Source: Monarcha castaneiventris obscurior
Taxonomy: Eukaryota; Chordata; Aves; Passeriformes; Monarchidae
Length of the DNA: 64,000 nucleotides
Reading direction: 5' to 3'
Assembly (NCBI GenBank): GCA_026261815.1
Contig: JAMPIT010000550.1
Span: forward strand, 1,116,001-1,180,000
Shown here one piece after another: positions 1-11,800 of this stretch. A program made the translations under genes and the position numbers. Position 1 is the first letter of the stretch. The number at the start of each line of letters is the position of its first letter. The notes below the pieces were generated by a model. That model saw nothing but the letters and a program-made list of their open reading frames with translations. It made no database searches and was not told the DNA's origin.

Positions 1-2551
1 TTGTTTTCCTTCCCTTGCTAATTGACACCAAATGGGCTGCAGAGGAAGGCGGGCCCGGGTGCCGTTCCACCTTGCGCGATTGCCTGGCTGCCGTTTAATT
101 GTTTGTTTATTTGTGGAGGTGTAAAGCGCTGCTGGAAGTTTATATGTGCTCTCTTCCTAACGACGTCCTCAGCTGAACTTCCAAGCGGATTTGTTTGAGA
201 GAGGGGTGTTTGCAGCGGCTCGTGGATCTCGGCGATGTTTCGGGATGGCTGGAGAAGTCTGCTGGAGGACGGGGGTGAATCCTGGGGTCCCCTTTGTGTC
301 TTGGCACAAGATGGGGTGGATTTTCTCCATATCCTGGTGACTCGAAGTCCAGCACTGGAGGGAGCCCTGATTTCCAGGAGGAGCTGAAGCGTGTGGTGCT
401 GCCGGGCAGGGACCCACCAGCACATGGCCCCTGTGTGGGGGATGGTGACATTTGTGGGCTCGAAGCTCCTGACGCCTGCTCCTCCCAGCACCGCGGGGAA
501 AGCTCAGTGGGAAGTGTTTTCCAACACTGCAGACTCTGGTGGTGGTTTTCCCAGGAAATGGCAGCACGGACCAGATGTTTCACAGGGTAATTGAAAATTC
601 CATTTTATCAGAAAGCGTTTGCTGTCAAAAAGTTTTATCTTTACTTCAACAAAGGGGTTGATTAGATCCCTCAGGACCTGAATTAGGATCTTTGAGGCTA
701 GGTACTCTGTTTTGTGATTCAGGTAGTTATTCCTCCCTTGGTTTTGCTCATACTGGTACTTTTTTCTTTAAATCCCTTTGCCCTCTTCGAAACGTAGTGT
801 TTGTGCAGGTTTGGCTTGTTTTCTTTGTGTGGATGTGCACGAGCACCTAGATCTGCTTAAATGTATTCTGCTGCCTTTTTCACCTTGCCTTGAGCGAGAG
901 CCATTCTCGTACTCTGTAAGTCATAGGAGCTCTTGCCAGCATAGAAATCAGAAAGGCAATATTTCAAATATAAGTTTTTAATGTTAGAAGCAACAGATTT
1001 CACACTTATCTTAATTCCCAGTGCTGGCCAGTATTTTAACCATCAATTGTAGAAAGAAAATCATTGGTCCAATGTAGCAGTGATTCACTGTTTAAGATAA
1101 AAATAAAAATAGAAAATACGAAAATAATAAGCACACACTAATCATAAAAATGGCAGTGTTAGAAATAGTCACCACAGCCATAAAATAGTGAAAAAGCTGT
1201 AAAATCAAAATGAGAGGGTTTTAAGCAATGTCAGTAATGGATCTCTACAGAGAATTGCTTCTAAAAGCATCACTTCCACTTTTCTGGTGCCAGATCAGCA
1301 GTAAAGGTTCACGTGAAATGTCATCTGGAAAGACCTGATCCCGCATACATTTCCACATCTGTGTAGCTTTGCTCACAGGGGAGATTTAATTGTGTCTGAG
1401 TCCCATAAACTCCAGCAAGATGAAGGGTTCTTTGAATAGAAATGGGTTATATTTAAATAGTTATGTTAAGTCTTCTTTATACTATCACACAGTATAGAAA
1501 TAAGATTTGGATGTAAAGGAGAAACGGGCCCATGATACTCACTGGAACTTCTCTTGCTGGTTGCATCCCAAATTATTCAGATGTATCATCATTTAGGGGA
1601 TCAGGTTTTATCTAGAATATTCCAATTGGTTCTTATGCTCATCTCCATAGTATCTGGGTGTATTTCAGTTGTGAATTGAGAACATGACTAATGGTATTAA
1701 CTGGAGGCAAACACAGGTATTAGAAGCTGTTGATTTTTTTAAGCTGATTTCCAGCAGTTGTTCTGCCTACAACCCCCTTTTACTCTGCAGAAGGGCCTTT
1801 CTGTGGAGGTGCATGTACGTGAAGACCTAAGTGACATGTTCTAGGGCTTTGGAGGCTGCATTCCTCTGGAAGTTTCTACAAATTAATAAAAGTACCTGCT
1901 TTCTTGTATTCATATATGCAGCACAGGACAGAAGGTATAGCATTCACATGTGAGTGACAGCACATCCCTTAAGATGGATAAATGCTGTAAGCTGTCTTTA
2001 CAGGGCAGTGTCAATTATTACAGCTCCTCTGATTCCTGTATTATTGCACAGCTCTCTGGTAAAGGAGCCTCAGTGAGCTCAGTGGTGCTCCTGCAGTGGC
2101 CAGCGTGGAGGGAGCAATCAGCTTCTCATGGCACTTTGAAAGCCCAGAGAAGGATTTTTCTGACGAGTGGGTAAGCTGGTCTTTGGGAAGAGCAGTTGAT
2201 TGTCTTATGATTCCCACACTTCTGAATGATTGTGTGTTGAGCATCTCAGTCAGCTCTGCGTGGAGGTTACTGATGCTTTTGTCCACGTCCTCTCCATCCT
2301 CCCCAAGCTGCTGCTGACGTTGCCTAACCAGGATTGTGGAGGGACAGAATATCTTTAGTTAGACCATTTAATGTAACGGGGAAAATGTCTGTTGTGCTCA
2401 GTCTAATGAGCCTCTCTTCAGGATGACCCTTATCATAGCCAGGAGCGTGGTGATCAGCTCCTTCTTCAGAGGGTGATGTGGACAGGCAGAGCTGGACAGA
2501 GGGACAGGCAGCCCTGCCTTGGGGCTCAGCTCCCTTCAGCTCCATGCTACT
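1..2551. other. Intronic stretch without a gene
   Basis: Only short open frames with no recognisable family occur here. Positions 1000-1240 are A-rich and non-repetitive. The rest is unremarkable single-copy-looking DNA up to the minisatellite. Confidence 0.6.
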
Positions 2552-2959
2552 GCAGGGCAGGGCAGTGGTCACTGCAGGGCAGGGCAGTGGTCAGTGCAGG
2601 GCAGGGCAGTGGTCACTGCAGAGCAGGGCAGTGGTCAGTGCAGGGCAGGGCAGTGGTCACTGCAGAGCAGGGCAGTGGTCACTGCAGAGTGGGGCAGTGG
2701 TCAGTGCAGGGCAGGGCAGAGGTCACTGCAGAGCTGGGCAGAGGTCACTGCAGGGCAGTGGTCACTGCAGAGTGGGGCAGTGGTCAGTGCAGGGCAGGGC
2801 AGTGGTCACTGCAGGGAAGGGCAGAGGTCACTGCAGGGCGGGGCAGAGGTCACTGCAGAGCTGGGCAGAGGTCACTGCAGGGCAGTGGTCACTGCAGAGT
2901 GGGGCAGTGGTCACTGCAGGGCAGGGCAGTGGTCACTGCAGGGCAGGGCAGTGGTCACT
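2552..2959. repeat. 22-bp minisatellite, about 19 units
   Basis: Nineteen units can be counted by eye. Seventeen are 22 bp and two are 17 bp (2750-2766 and 2877-2893). Each unit combines G-rich GCAGGGCAGGG-type sequence with GGTCACT or GGTCAGT. Across each unit junction runs GCAGTGGTCACTGC, whose 6-bp arms are complementary around a 2-base centre. The two short units are 127 bp apart, as are the units following them (2767 and 2894), which points to a higher-order duplication. There are no stops in the forward frames because the unit lacks them, so the overlapping forward open frames across it are by-products of the repeat. Confidence 0.95.
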
Positions 2960-3068
2960 CCAGAAGGTGTGATCCATGCATGGAGGTGCTGGTTGGCAGG
3001 GACAGATCCCTCGTGCTGCTCTCCCTCAGTTTCTCAGTACCTGAGCACAGCTTGGGGAGGTCCCTGCT

Positions 3069-3090
3069 GGGAGGGGGCGGGGGGCAGGGG
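3069..3090 (+). repeat. G-rich run with G-quadruplex potential
   Basis: The + strand has four or more runs of at least three G separated by single bases or CA. It lies about 110 bases after the minisatellite. Confidence 0.6.
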
Positions 3091-4577
3091 TGACACTGAA
3101 CTCATCTCCGTAGCACTGAGTGAAGCCAGTCCCTCCTTGCAGCAGCAGAACTAAATAACAAACAGATGTGCAACCTCCTTTGTTTGCATAAGAAACATTA
3201 TCCCATACCCCACATTCCTGGCACCCTTTCTTCAGTTTTCAGGTTCCTTCAAAGATAGTTCTTGCAGAGACTGCATCACTGAAATTGCTCCATTCGGGGT
3301 CATGGGAGTTACAACCTTTAGATCCTCAAGTTTTTTCCCCCTAAGCACAGAGAAAAGTCACCAGATGTGAACATTCTGGCAACTTGGAGAGGAAAATTAA
3401 AACTTGAATCCATGCCCTGTTGTGTAGGTTTGTAATGGATGAATGATCAGCCCAGAAATTTGGAGAGTTTCTACTGTTTTATTGTACTTTTTAATGAGAT
3501 TTTGTCAAATTCAGTCATTGCTTACCCATATTTTTGCTGGGTGACTGGAGAGCAATTTATAGGAGATATGAAGAAGAGGTATTTCTGATTAGAGAATTTC
3601 AGCTTCCATTTGTGCTTGGTTTAGTTAACTGTTCCTACACTCCAGCCCAAGCAGAACCTCTGCAGAGATCTTTGTCTCAGGGTTCAGCTGAGGGATGGGG
3701 CGGTTCTAACCCTGGCTCTTCCAAAGCAACCTTTTCCAAAACCACTACCCAACGCTTGGATTTTAAGATATTTTAAGATAAATAAACGGTTCAGCCAAGC
3801 TTGCAGCTTGCTTTTGCCTTATAAACAAGTCAAAAAAAGGCTCACGTGGCCTCTTTTTCCCCTCTGCCAGTAACTTCTAAGGAACCTTTAACACTTTGCT
3901 TCTCACAGCCGTTGAGACTGGCAAAGTGGTCAAGGTAATGGCCATCAGATTTAACAGTAGGGAAGGTATATGAATAAAACCAAACCTTCTGCTAACGCAG
4001 CAAGGCAGCACTTCCCAATCTCCTCCTGTAATCAATCTACATCGTTAATGACTCTGAAAACAGACTGAACTGCTGGGGCTGGCACTGGGAAACTTGCATT
4101 ACAAACTAACCATCTCTTATTAACCTTTCGGTGTTTCCTTCACAACACTAATTAGAGCCAAATAAAACTACTGTTTGTGAAACTCTTTAGGTTAAAATAT
4201 TATTTTCAGAGAAAATATGGTAAACTCCAGAGCTCCTGTTTGCTTGGCCTTTCTCTTTAATTATGATGGAGGATGGCTGTTACTTGTTTAACAGAGGCTT
4301 ACATGATTAATGCTGCAATGTTACTGTAATTAAAACAGCAAAAAAAGATGTGATTGGGGCCCATATAATTTACAGACGTCTCGGCATTCTGGTGGCAGAG
4401 CTGCTCTAAGTGTTGCAAAGAGGAATCATAAAAATTTATTCTAATTAAAATTGCCAGATTGACTAAACAACAGGTGACTTACGTAACTTGAGCGACTTGC
4501 GCTTGGGGTGCGAAATCATCTGAAATCAGTGAATTATACAAAGCTGCCTATTATTCTGCTAAATGGGAAAGTGTGTG

Positions 4578-4591
4578 CTTGCCATGGCAAC
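4578..4591. promoter_or_regulatory. Candidate RFX X-box (CTTGCCATGGCAAC)
   Basis: The site matches the palindromic RFX consensus GTTGCCATGGCAAC at 13 of 14 positions, and TTGCCATGGCAA is a perfect 12-bp palindrome. It sits at the right edge of the AT-rich candidate conserved block. RFX factors drive ciliary and neuronal genes. Function here is inference. Confidence 0.4.
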
Positions 4592-5790
4592 CCGCATCAA
4601 TTTTGCAGCCGCTGGAAAATACAGGGCCCTTTATTAAAGGAATAATCACGGCCAGCAGCACGGGGACCCCCGGCTCGGCAGTGCCGGCTCACGGCGGGGT
4701 CGGGGCGGCCTCCTGGGCAGGGTGGGTGCCACGGGTGGGACCCTCTGCAGCTCCAGGACACGTGCCCGGCAGCCTGGGGCCTTCAGGTGTGCACCAGCAT
4801 CTCCAGAGGGGCTGCCACAAGCTGGGTGCCTGTTGTTTTTCCCTCCAAAACGTGGTGCGATTACATTTGTATGTGCGATAACGATAAATCGTTTGGACCT
4901 CTGTTAATTAGACTGCACGCTGCAGGGAGCTGCAGGGCAGGGACTGCGTCTCCCCTGGGTGCAGGGGAAGGAGCCCACCCATCTCTGAAATATGGTGATA
5001 TGGGTGAGTGTCTGAACTGCTCCAGTTCCTGCAGAAATCTGCTGAAGGGAGACACACCACTGGGTTTGTATGTAGGTTGTTTTACTAAATGATCTATGTA
5101 ATAATATATAAGTCAAAACTCTGTAATAATTGGCACCAAACAGCAAAGAGAACTCTCAGCTTTTATCTGTCTTGAGGGAAGTGCTGCCACTCAAAACTCG
5201 TGAGTGCTATATTTTATTTCTCATACGGCATATATGAATGTAAGAGTAGATATTTTTAAATGGGTCACAGAATTATTAAGAAGTTTGGCAGCCTTTCCTC
5301 CCGGTGCACGCAGGTACGCAGGGAGGGTGGGCTGGGGAGCAGGAGCGTGGGCTGTGCCAGGCTCTGGCTGGGTATGTGTTGCCTTTGCGCAGTCATTTCC
5401 CCTTCCATCCTGCATTTAACCCCTGTGTCTGTTTGGAAAGTAAGTTCTTTATAGCAATATTATAGATCTGTGTTAGTCACGATGTGTATAATCACAGCAC
5501 ACATAATGTGGCCCCTGTTTTTGCTGAGTATCTGTAATGGTAGTGATCAGCCTCCCCACTCTCAGCATTAGCTCTCCTGGTGTTTTTATTTTTCAGCAGA
5601 AACCCCTTTTTGTTCCATTTTCCTTATTGCATTTTCACCCTTTTTCAAGTGCGAAGAATGGCTTGGTTTGTAGGCAGCTTCGTTAGCTGCCAGCACGTTG
5701 TGTTTCATTACCAGCATGCACGGCTGGCTGGGGGTGCTGGCACGTGGCAGCCGGGGGCAGGAGGTCATGGCCCTGTCACCTCACCTTCGG

Positions 5791-5853
5791 CAGTGACACC
5801 TCAGCTTTGGGCAGTGACACTCACACCTGGGGCAGTGACACTCACACCTGGGG
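5791..5853. repeat. 21-bp tandem repeat, three units
   Basis: Three consecutive 21-bp units start with CAGTGACAC. The second and third are identical, and the first diverges in its second half. Confidence 0.9.
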
Positions 5854-7108
5854 CAGGCACTGGAGTCAGGTCGAGATGGGTCGGGCTCAGGGTCTGGGTG
5901 TCATAAATAGGGGGAGATCTGGGTATGTGGAACGACTGGCTGGAGTGAAACCAGAGCTGTATCCCGAAGAAATCCTGGGTTAGCGTCAGTCCCTGCAGGA
6001 AAAGGAGTAAATTGAACCACAGGAAAAAAAAAAAAAAAAGAAAAAAAAGCTGAAAAAGCCCCTCTCTGAATTGAAGCAATAGGAAATGAAAATTGCTGAG
6101 ATACACTGTCATGTGGGTAGTGGTGCTACCAACCTTGTGCTGCAGTAATTACCTCTATGCATGCAATTTGTGCTCGGCTACGACTGATTTCCCACATCAT
6201 CCGGTGCCCAGGCTATATTCAATCAGTCCCAGCTGGAGAAAACTATCTTGGATCATTTGGTGAGATTTCACCACAGATGCTCCCTTGCATCCTGGGGAAG
6301 CTCCACAGAGCCGCCCTGGCACACGGCTGGAGGTGTGGGGATGGCCACGGGAGGGTCCCTCTGGCCAGGGACACGGGCTGCCACGTCCTGCAGGGTGCCA
6401 AGGACCTGCAGCTGGTGGGGGTGAGAGGCGAGGAGCTTCTGGCACTTCCTGGGGAGAAGACTTGGCTCTGCTGGGTGCGTGCTGGAGAGAGAGCAGGTTT
6501 GGTGGTTGTTCTGCACTGTTTCATGTGAAAAATGAAAGGGTGAAGAGCGTCGGTTGGAAATTCTTGTGAGAAGCCAAGGGAGGTGCGTGTCCTCATCTCT
6601 TGCAAACCAAAATAGGTCGAGCACTTGATTTCCTCTGACTGCTTTGGAAGTGTTGGCTTCAGTAGAGAGATGAGGCAGAGGAGGAGCTGGTGCGAGTTCA
6701 GTGCGTGGCACTGCCTCGTCTGCTTGGGCACGTTCCCAGGCGGCTGCTGCAGCAGGCAAAGGGCTCCCGAGCCAGGCGAGGAGCCCCCGGATTTGCCCTG
6801 GGAGAGGAACACTCTCAACTCGACTACCTGTGATCCTGGATTAGGCACAGCTTGGTGAGAAGTTACAAAGGGGCAGCTCTTGTGTGGGAAGAAGAATTTG
6901 GCTAGAAACCTGAAGTTATAGCTGTGCATAGTAGTAATTCAGGAACAGTCAGAGAGACAGTGTTTTTTGGGAGCAGTAGCTGCATTATTGGAGGGTATAA
7001 ATACATTTTATGAGGGTCTGGCACACTCAGGTGTGTCCTGGAAGGTTACTGTGTATATACTGGACTTTGATTTGTTTTTTAATCTCTGTGTTTACTAGTC
7101 CATCATCA
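5854..7108. other. Intronic stretch without a gene
   Basis: Apart from the A-rich tract, this is ordinary single-copy-looking sequence. The 228-codon minus-strand frame at 6243-6929 has no recognisable domain and no conserved block, so it is not called. Confidence 0.5.
6024..6048. repeat. A-rich tract (A16 G A8)
   Basis: A low-complexity A run interrupted by one G. No coding or retroposed sequence was recognised directly upstream of it. Confidence 0.9.
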
Positions 7109-7412
7109 TCACAGAATGGTTTGTGTTGGAAGAGACCTTAAGGATCATCTACTTCCAACCCCCCTGCAATGGGCAGGGACACCTTCCACTATCCCAGATA
7201 TCTCAGAGCCCCATCCAGCCTGGCCTTGAACACTTCCAGGAGTGGGGCACCCTCAGCTTCTCTGGGCATCCTGTATCAGTGTCTCACCACCCTCACAGTA
7301 AAGAATGAATTCCTAACGTCTTATCTCAACCTGTGAGCCTGAAGCTATTCCCCCTTGCCCTATCACTCCATGCCCTTGTCAAAAGTCCCTTCTGGCTCTC
7401 CTGCAGCCCCTT
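7109..7412 (-). mobile_element. CR1 LINE, 5'-truncated 3'-end fragment
   Basis: The + strand shows the reverse complement of the avian CR1 3' end. It opens with TCACAGAATGGTTTG, continues through TTGGAAGAGACCTTAAGG and the CCAGCCTGGCCTTGAACACT segment, and runs into the CACAGTAAAGAAT and TCACTCCATGCCCTTGTC segments. The element therefore lies on the minus strand. Only the 3' untranslated part remains, as expected for CR1, which is usually strongly 5'-truncated. Divergence is modest, so this is one of the younger copies here. Confidence 0.93.
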
Positions 7413-8654
7413 TATTTGTTATTTGTGCCACTGACACTGCTGCTCAGCAGCACACTGCAGTGGGAGCCGTGTGTTCTGGATATCCCACTGTGTGTCCTGT
7501 GGCAGGCTCCCAGGGAGCCACCCCTGGAGCCCAGGAATGGCGAGTGCCTCGCAGCACTCCCCGGGTGACTTCCACGTCCCACATCTGCTCTGACAGGCGG
7601 TGCTTTGGCAGCTGCTCTCTGATTAGTTTTGGTCCCTCAAATGCATTGATTTACAGACCTTTCCTGTGCAGTGCAGCTTTTCTCCATGACAGGCCATGAA
7701 GCACATGATAACTCAGCAGCCTAAATTATTCAGGCAAATTGAATGTGTTTGGCTTGTTCCAAACTTTTGTTTCCTTTCAGTGCTGTCAGGAGCACAGGTA
7801 GCCCTGATGCTTGTATTGCAACTCATTCAACTGCCAAGGAGACACAAACAGCTCAAGTATAACCCATGTTCTACCTCGTTTGTCACTTACTTCCACCTTG
7901 TTGTGCTTTTTCTGGGCACTTCTGTGCCTCATAAAAATGTTTATCTTGCACCTACAGATTGCTCCTCTCTGGTATGCTGCTGGGTTCTGGGAATTCTCTT
8001 CATCATGTGGTGGAAAAGCCCCTGTAAAATCCGAAGAAAATTTGTGTCTGTTCCACCCTTAGTGGAAGTATATTCACTCATGCAAATATTTTGACCCATT
8101 AGTCATCACTGTAGGATCCAGAAATCTCACCTTAATGAAGACAAGTAATTAAAATTAACGGTTCTACCTGCAATTCCCTCATTGCCTGACCTCTGCTTTG
8201 TCAGTCTTCCTCCATTGTTTCGAGGTGGGTATGTTAAATTAATTCACTGTAGAAATCCACACAAGCCCTTCTTTGGGCATTCTTGCCTTGCAGGGACCAC
8301 CGAGCTCTGGCAAGCAGATGGAGAGGAGATGCCTTGTCAGTGCAAACATGTCCCCTGGCTTTCTGGAGACTGTTCAGGAGCTTCTGGGTATAGCTGAACG
8401 AATTGGCTTTCACCCTTCGAGTACGTGTCTGGAGATTTAGGACCTCACTCGAAGCCTTTTGAATCCAGCAGGATTCTTTCAGCTGAGACCATTGGGCTTG
8501 AAATAGGACCTGAGAGAGATGGCATCCTCGGGGGACGTGCTCTGAACCTTACTGGAGGCATCAGTCATCTTAGCCTGTGTTCAGAAGTGAACTGAGGGAA
8601 GAGGAGATCTCTGAGCATCTCCCTAATTCAGTGAACAAGACAGAGCCTTGGGAG
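7413..8654. other. Intronic stretch without a gene
   Basis: No recognisable repeat or coding sequence. The 132-codon + frame at 7696-8094 has no known domain. Confidence 0.5.
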
Positions 8655-8815
8655 ATGGAGGTTTGCCTTGGAAAATTCCAGCTGCAAATGAGATGCATGA
8701 TTTTAGGAATTAGAATAATTACCCCCTGGAACAGGTTCCCAAGGGATGTGATATATTCTGTATCACTTAGAGTCTTTAAATCACATTTGCATGTTTTTTG
8801 GAAAAGCGTGCCTAG
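8655..8815 (+). mobile_element. Old CR1-clade LINE fragment, ORF2 C-terminal end
   Basis: The + strand translation includes NRFPRDVIYSVSLRVFKSHL. This resembles the C-terminal motif of CR1-clade reverse-transcriptase proteins, in which W-N-x-L-P-R-x-V is followed by S-L-x-x-F-K-x-x-L. The nucleotide sequence (for example CTGGAACAGGTTCCCAAGGGATGTG) also fits the old CR1 end. Similarity is weak, and the copy looks much older than the one at 7109. Confidence 0.75.
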
Positions 8816-11800
8816 TCACTCACAGTGAAGGGCTGTGCTTGAGAAGTGCAGCGTGACAGGGCTGAGCAGGGCTCTGCAAGGGAGCAGGGCAGGGAGTCAC
8901 CGTGGTCCTGCATGGATTAAGCTCTGCAGATCCCTGGACCAGTGGGTTCTGGCACGTCCTCAGGAAGAGCTCATGACTGTCCCCTTGGCCATGCAGGAAT
9001 GTGCAGAACTGAGCAAGTAACGCTGGGGATGATTCAGGAGTGAACTCCCCCAGCCAAAATCTGCCTTCTCCTTCCAAACACACGCAGTCCCTTCCTCTGA
9101 ATCAGATGTCCCCAGGCGCTGAGCAATCCTGGCTGTATCAGTGTTTCCAGGACCTTCCCTCCCACCACTCCCTGAGTGATGAGAATATTTTTGAAGATCT
9201 CATTTCCTGGCCTTTCCTTTCATCTCTCAAAACAGCAAGTAAATGAACAGCCTTTTAGTTTTTAGTTACTGCTCTGCACCCAGTGAGCTATCAGAGGCTG
9301 TTGACAATGACTTTTCTCTTTTGCGTGCTCCTGCCTGCAGGATTTGGGGAGATAATTCATTTGGTCCTGGTGCTTTGTCAACTTTCAGCAGTTGTAATTG
9401 CCTAATGATCAGTGCTGATGCTGTTGTTAAGCCTGTTAAAACTTTGTCCTGCTGAACAGCCAGACTGTGCCTGTCTCATCATGTTGTGCCTGCTGTGCTG
9501 ACTGGGGCTGCCTTTGATGCTCCCACCCTGGCCCTGTCTTTGGTTGATGCTTCCCACCCACCTCAGGCGCTGCTGAGGGGATGGATGGATGCAGCAGGGT
9601 GCTACCCACGCTGGGGAACTGCACCTGCAGTTACAAATAGCTGAAAAAAATCCCACAGAGAGCCAGATGCTTTCCAGGATGAATCCCCTCTTGCCTGTGC
9701 CGGCCCCAAGGAACCTGGAGCTGGTCAGTGAAGGTGGTCTGGTGTCTGTGCCCTGGTGGGGTGGGTGGGAGCAGCTCTCTGGAGGAGGCTGTCACTGGCA
9801 GAGCCCTGCTATTTAGCAACCTGCTGCCATTTCTGCTTTTCCGTCTCTTGGGTGCCTTTTCCACTCTCATTATAATTTTTTAGGGCTCTAATTGGCCGCA
9901 TTTCGTGCCGTCGCCTTTCTTGCTGTTCATCTGAGGTGCCCAACTGGCTGGTGCCTCTCTCGAAGCCCCCGTCTCTCACCCTCGCCTCTTCCAAGGCTGG
10001 TTTTTAATGGCACACACTGAACATTAGTGCATTACCATCCCTTTTCCAAGAACAGTCTCCATCCACTCTTCTCTCGTCCCCCAGTGCCTCATCCAATTTA
10101 ATTAATTATACTTAGTATATTACGCATCCTGTCAAAGTTTTCCTTTCCGAGGTTTAATGGTTTTTTAATTCTAATGCATGCTGCATGTGTAAGTGTTTCA
10201 GCAGTGAGGCGAGGTGCAGTGGTGGAAAGGCAGCACTACATCCGTGTGCTGCAGACAGCCGGGTGGATCCCTGTAGGGAGGCTCCGCTGGAACTGCTGCA
10301 GGACCGTGCTGCCTGCCTTCCCTCTGCATCCCCCGTCTTGTGCTCAGGGAAAACCTGATTCCAGTGCAGAGGGGCACATTTGGGCTGAGCCCCCTGGCTT
10401 GTGGTGCAGCTCTGTGGAACAGGAGCCCGGCCAGCGGCTCAGCCCCAGCGCCGGCTGCGTCCTCTCTGCAGCTGCAGCCCTGTGCTGAACTCCAGTGTAA
10501 TGAACTTGACTCTCCTCGTGCTAGCTACGTCTGAAAACACCAATTACCTCAGTCATTTCAGCCTTGCTTTATCCCTTTGAAGGAGGGTGGTGTTGAGGAT
10601 GCGGTGGGGACAAGACTGATCAGGTAACGCCGGCTGGGGCTGGTACCTCTCGCTCTTTATTTCCCAGTGACACTTAAAAGGTTTGGTCAGGAAAGTGGTT
10701 CAGGAGGAATGACTTTGTGGAGTCTTATACTGACTGGCTTTGGGTATTTCCAGATAAAACCTGCTCAGACTAAGAGGGTTGTGGGTTGGTGGTTGTTTTT
10801 TCTTGCCTGTCAGTGTTGCAAAGTGCTTAGGTTTTGAAAATCCAGCTGGGCTCAGTCTGTCTCTCACACCATCACTGGGAGTAACGATGCTGTGGTGCAA
10901 TTTAGCTGACAGCCCCGTGAACCGGGGCCAGGAGCCAACACAATCTAGCCTGACCTCGGGGCAGTGCTGCAGGAATGTGCCTCGGGAAACCAGAAATCCT
11001 TGGAGGCTGTGCTGGCAGAGGCTGGGGCAGAGCCTGCTGTGCTCCAGCAGCGCTGGAACAGCCCGTGCTGGGGAGCAGGGGCCTTTGACCTCTGCATTGG
11101 AGCCGCAGTGAGGGATGTGTGGGAGGATCCCAGTGTGCTGTGCAGCCCCCCATGCAGGGCTCAGAGTCACTGCCCAGGTGCCCATGGGTTGGCAGCAGCT
11201 TGGCCGGGAGGGCTGGAGCTGTGGAGCCGACTGCTTTCCTTGCAGTGCTCGTGCAGGTCATGAAAATACAGTTATTTTCCATTCCTCTTGTTCAGCCATC
11301 TCCCTGTGGCTCTGCAGTTAACAACCCCAGACATACTCCAGGACTCGCTCTCCATCTCACCCCCCTGGTTGTGGGGCCAGCAGAGCGGGATGGGGTGGGA
11401 CAGGATGGGACCCCAACTGGATTGCTGGAATTGTGCTTGCCTGTGACTCACAGGTAATGTTGTTTCCCCAAGCTTATAATGAGGTTTTAGATTTAACTGT
11501 TGACCTTATAGTAATTGTATGTGCGTGTTTATCTGCCCTCTGGATTAATGAAGGTAAACTTAATTGTCAGAACGAAGTTTCGTCTAATTAAATGGACCAG
11601 ATTCCCAGACTTTGGCAATTCTGTCATCTCTTCTGTTGGCCCCAGGGCCAGTGTAACCCACAGCTGGCATTTCCCTGGCATTGCCGTTACCCCTCATTGT
11701 TGTGGAGCTGGAGCCTGCTTTGAGCCCTGTCTGTAGCTCCATGGCCATGCAGAGAGAGCAGGAGGGTCCCTGTGGGTCGTGGTGCTGCGTCAGGCCCTCT

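Larger units (their letters stand above)
2960..5790. other. Intronic stretch; AT-rich candidate conserved noncoding block at about 3790-4640
   Basis: No gene is seen. About 3790-4640 is AT-rich and free of simple or interspersed repeats, has many TAATTA-like and TTTATT-like motifs, and contains an X-box palindrome. That texture is typical of deeply conserved developmental enhancers, but conservation cannot be judged from one sequence. Confidence 0.35.

Noticed and set aside
2473..3154. Three overlapping + strand open frames of 164-211 codons with a repeated peptide
   Set aside because: They arise because the 22-bp minisatellite unit contains no stop codon in the forward frames. All three frames give the same repeated peptide, which is the mark of a tandem repeat and not of a gene.
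6243..6929. A 228-codon minus-strand frame in the PCDH19 intron
   Set aside because: No recognisable domain or conserved block. The peptide is Ser/Pro-rich and low in information.
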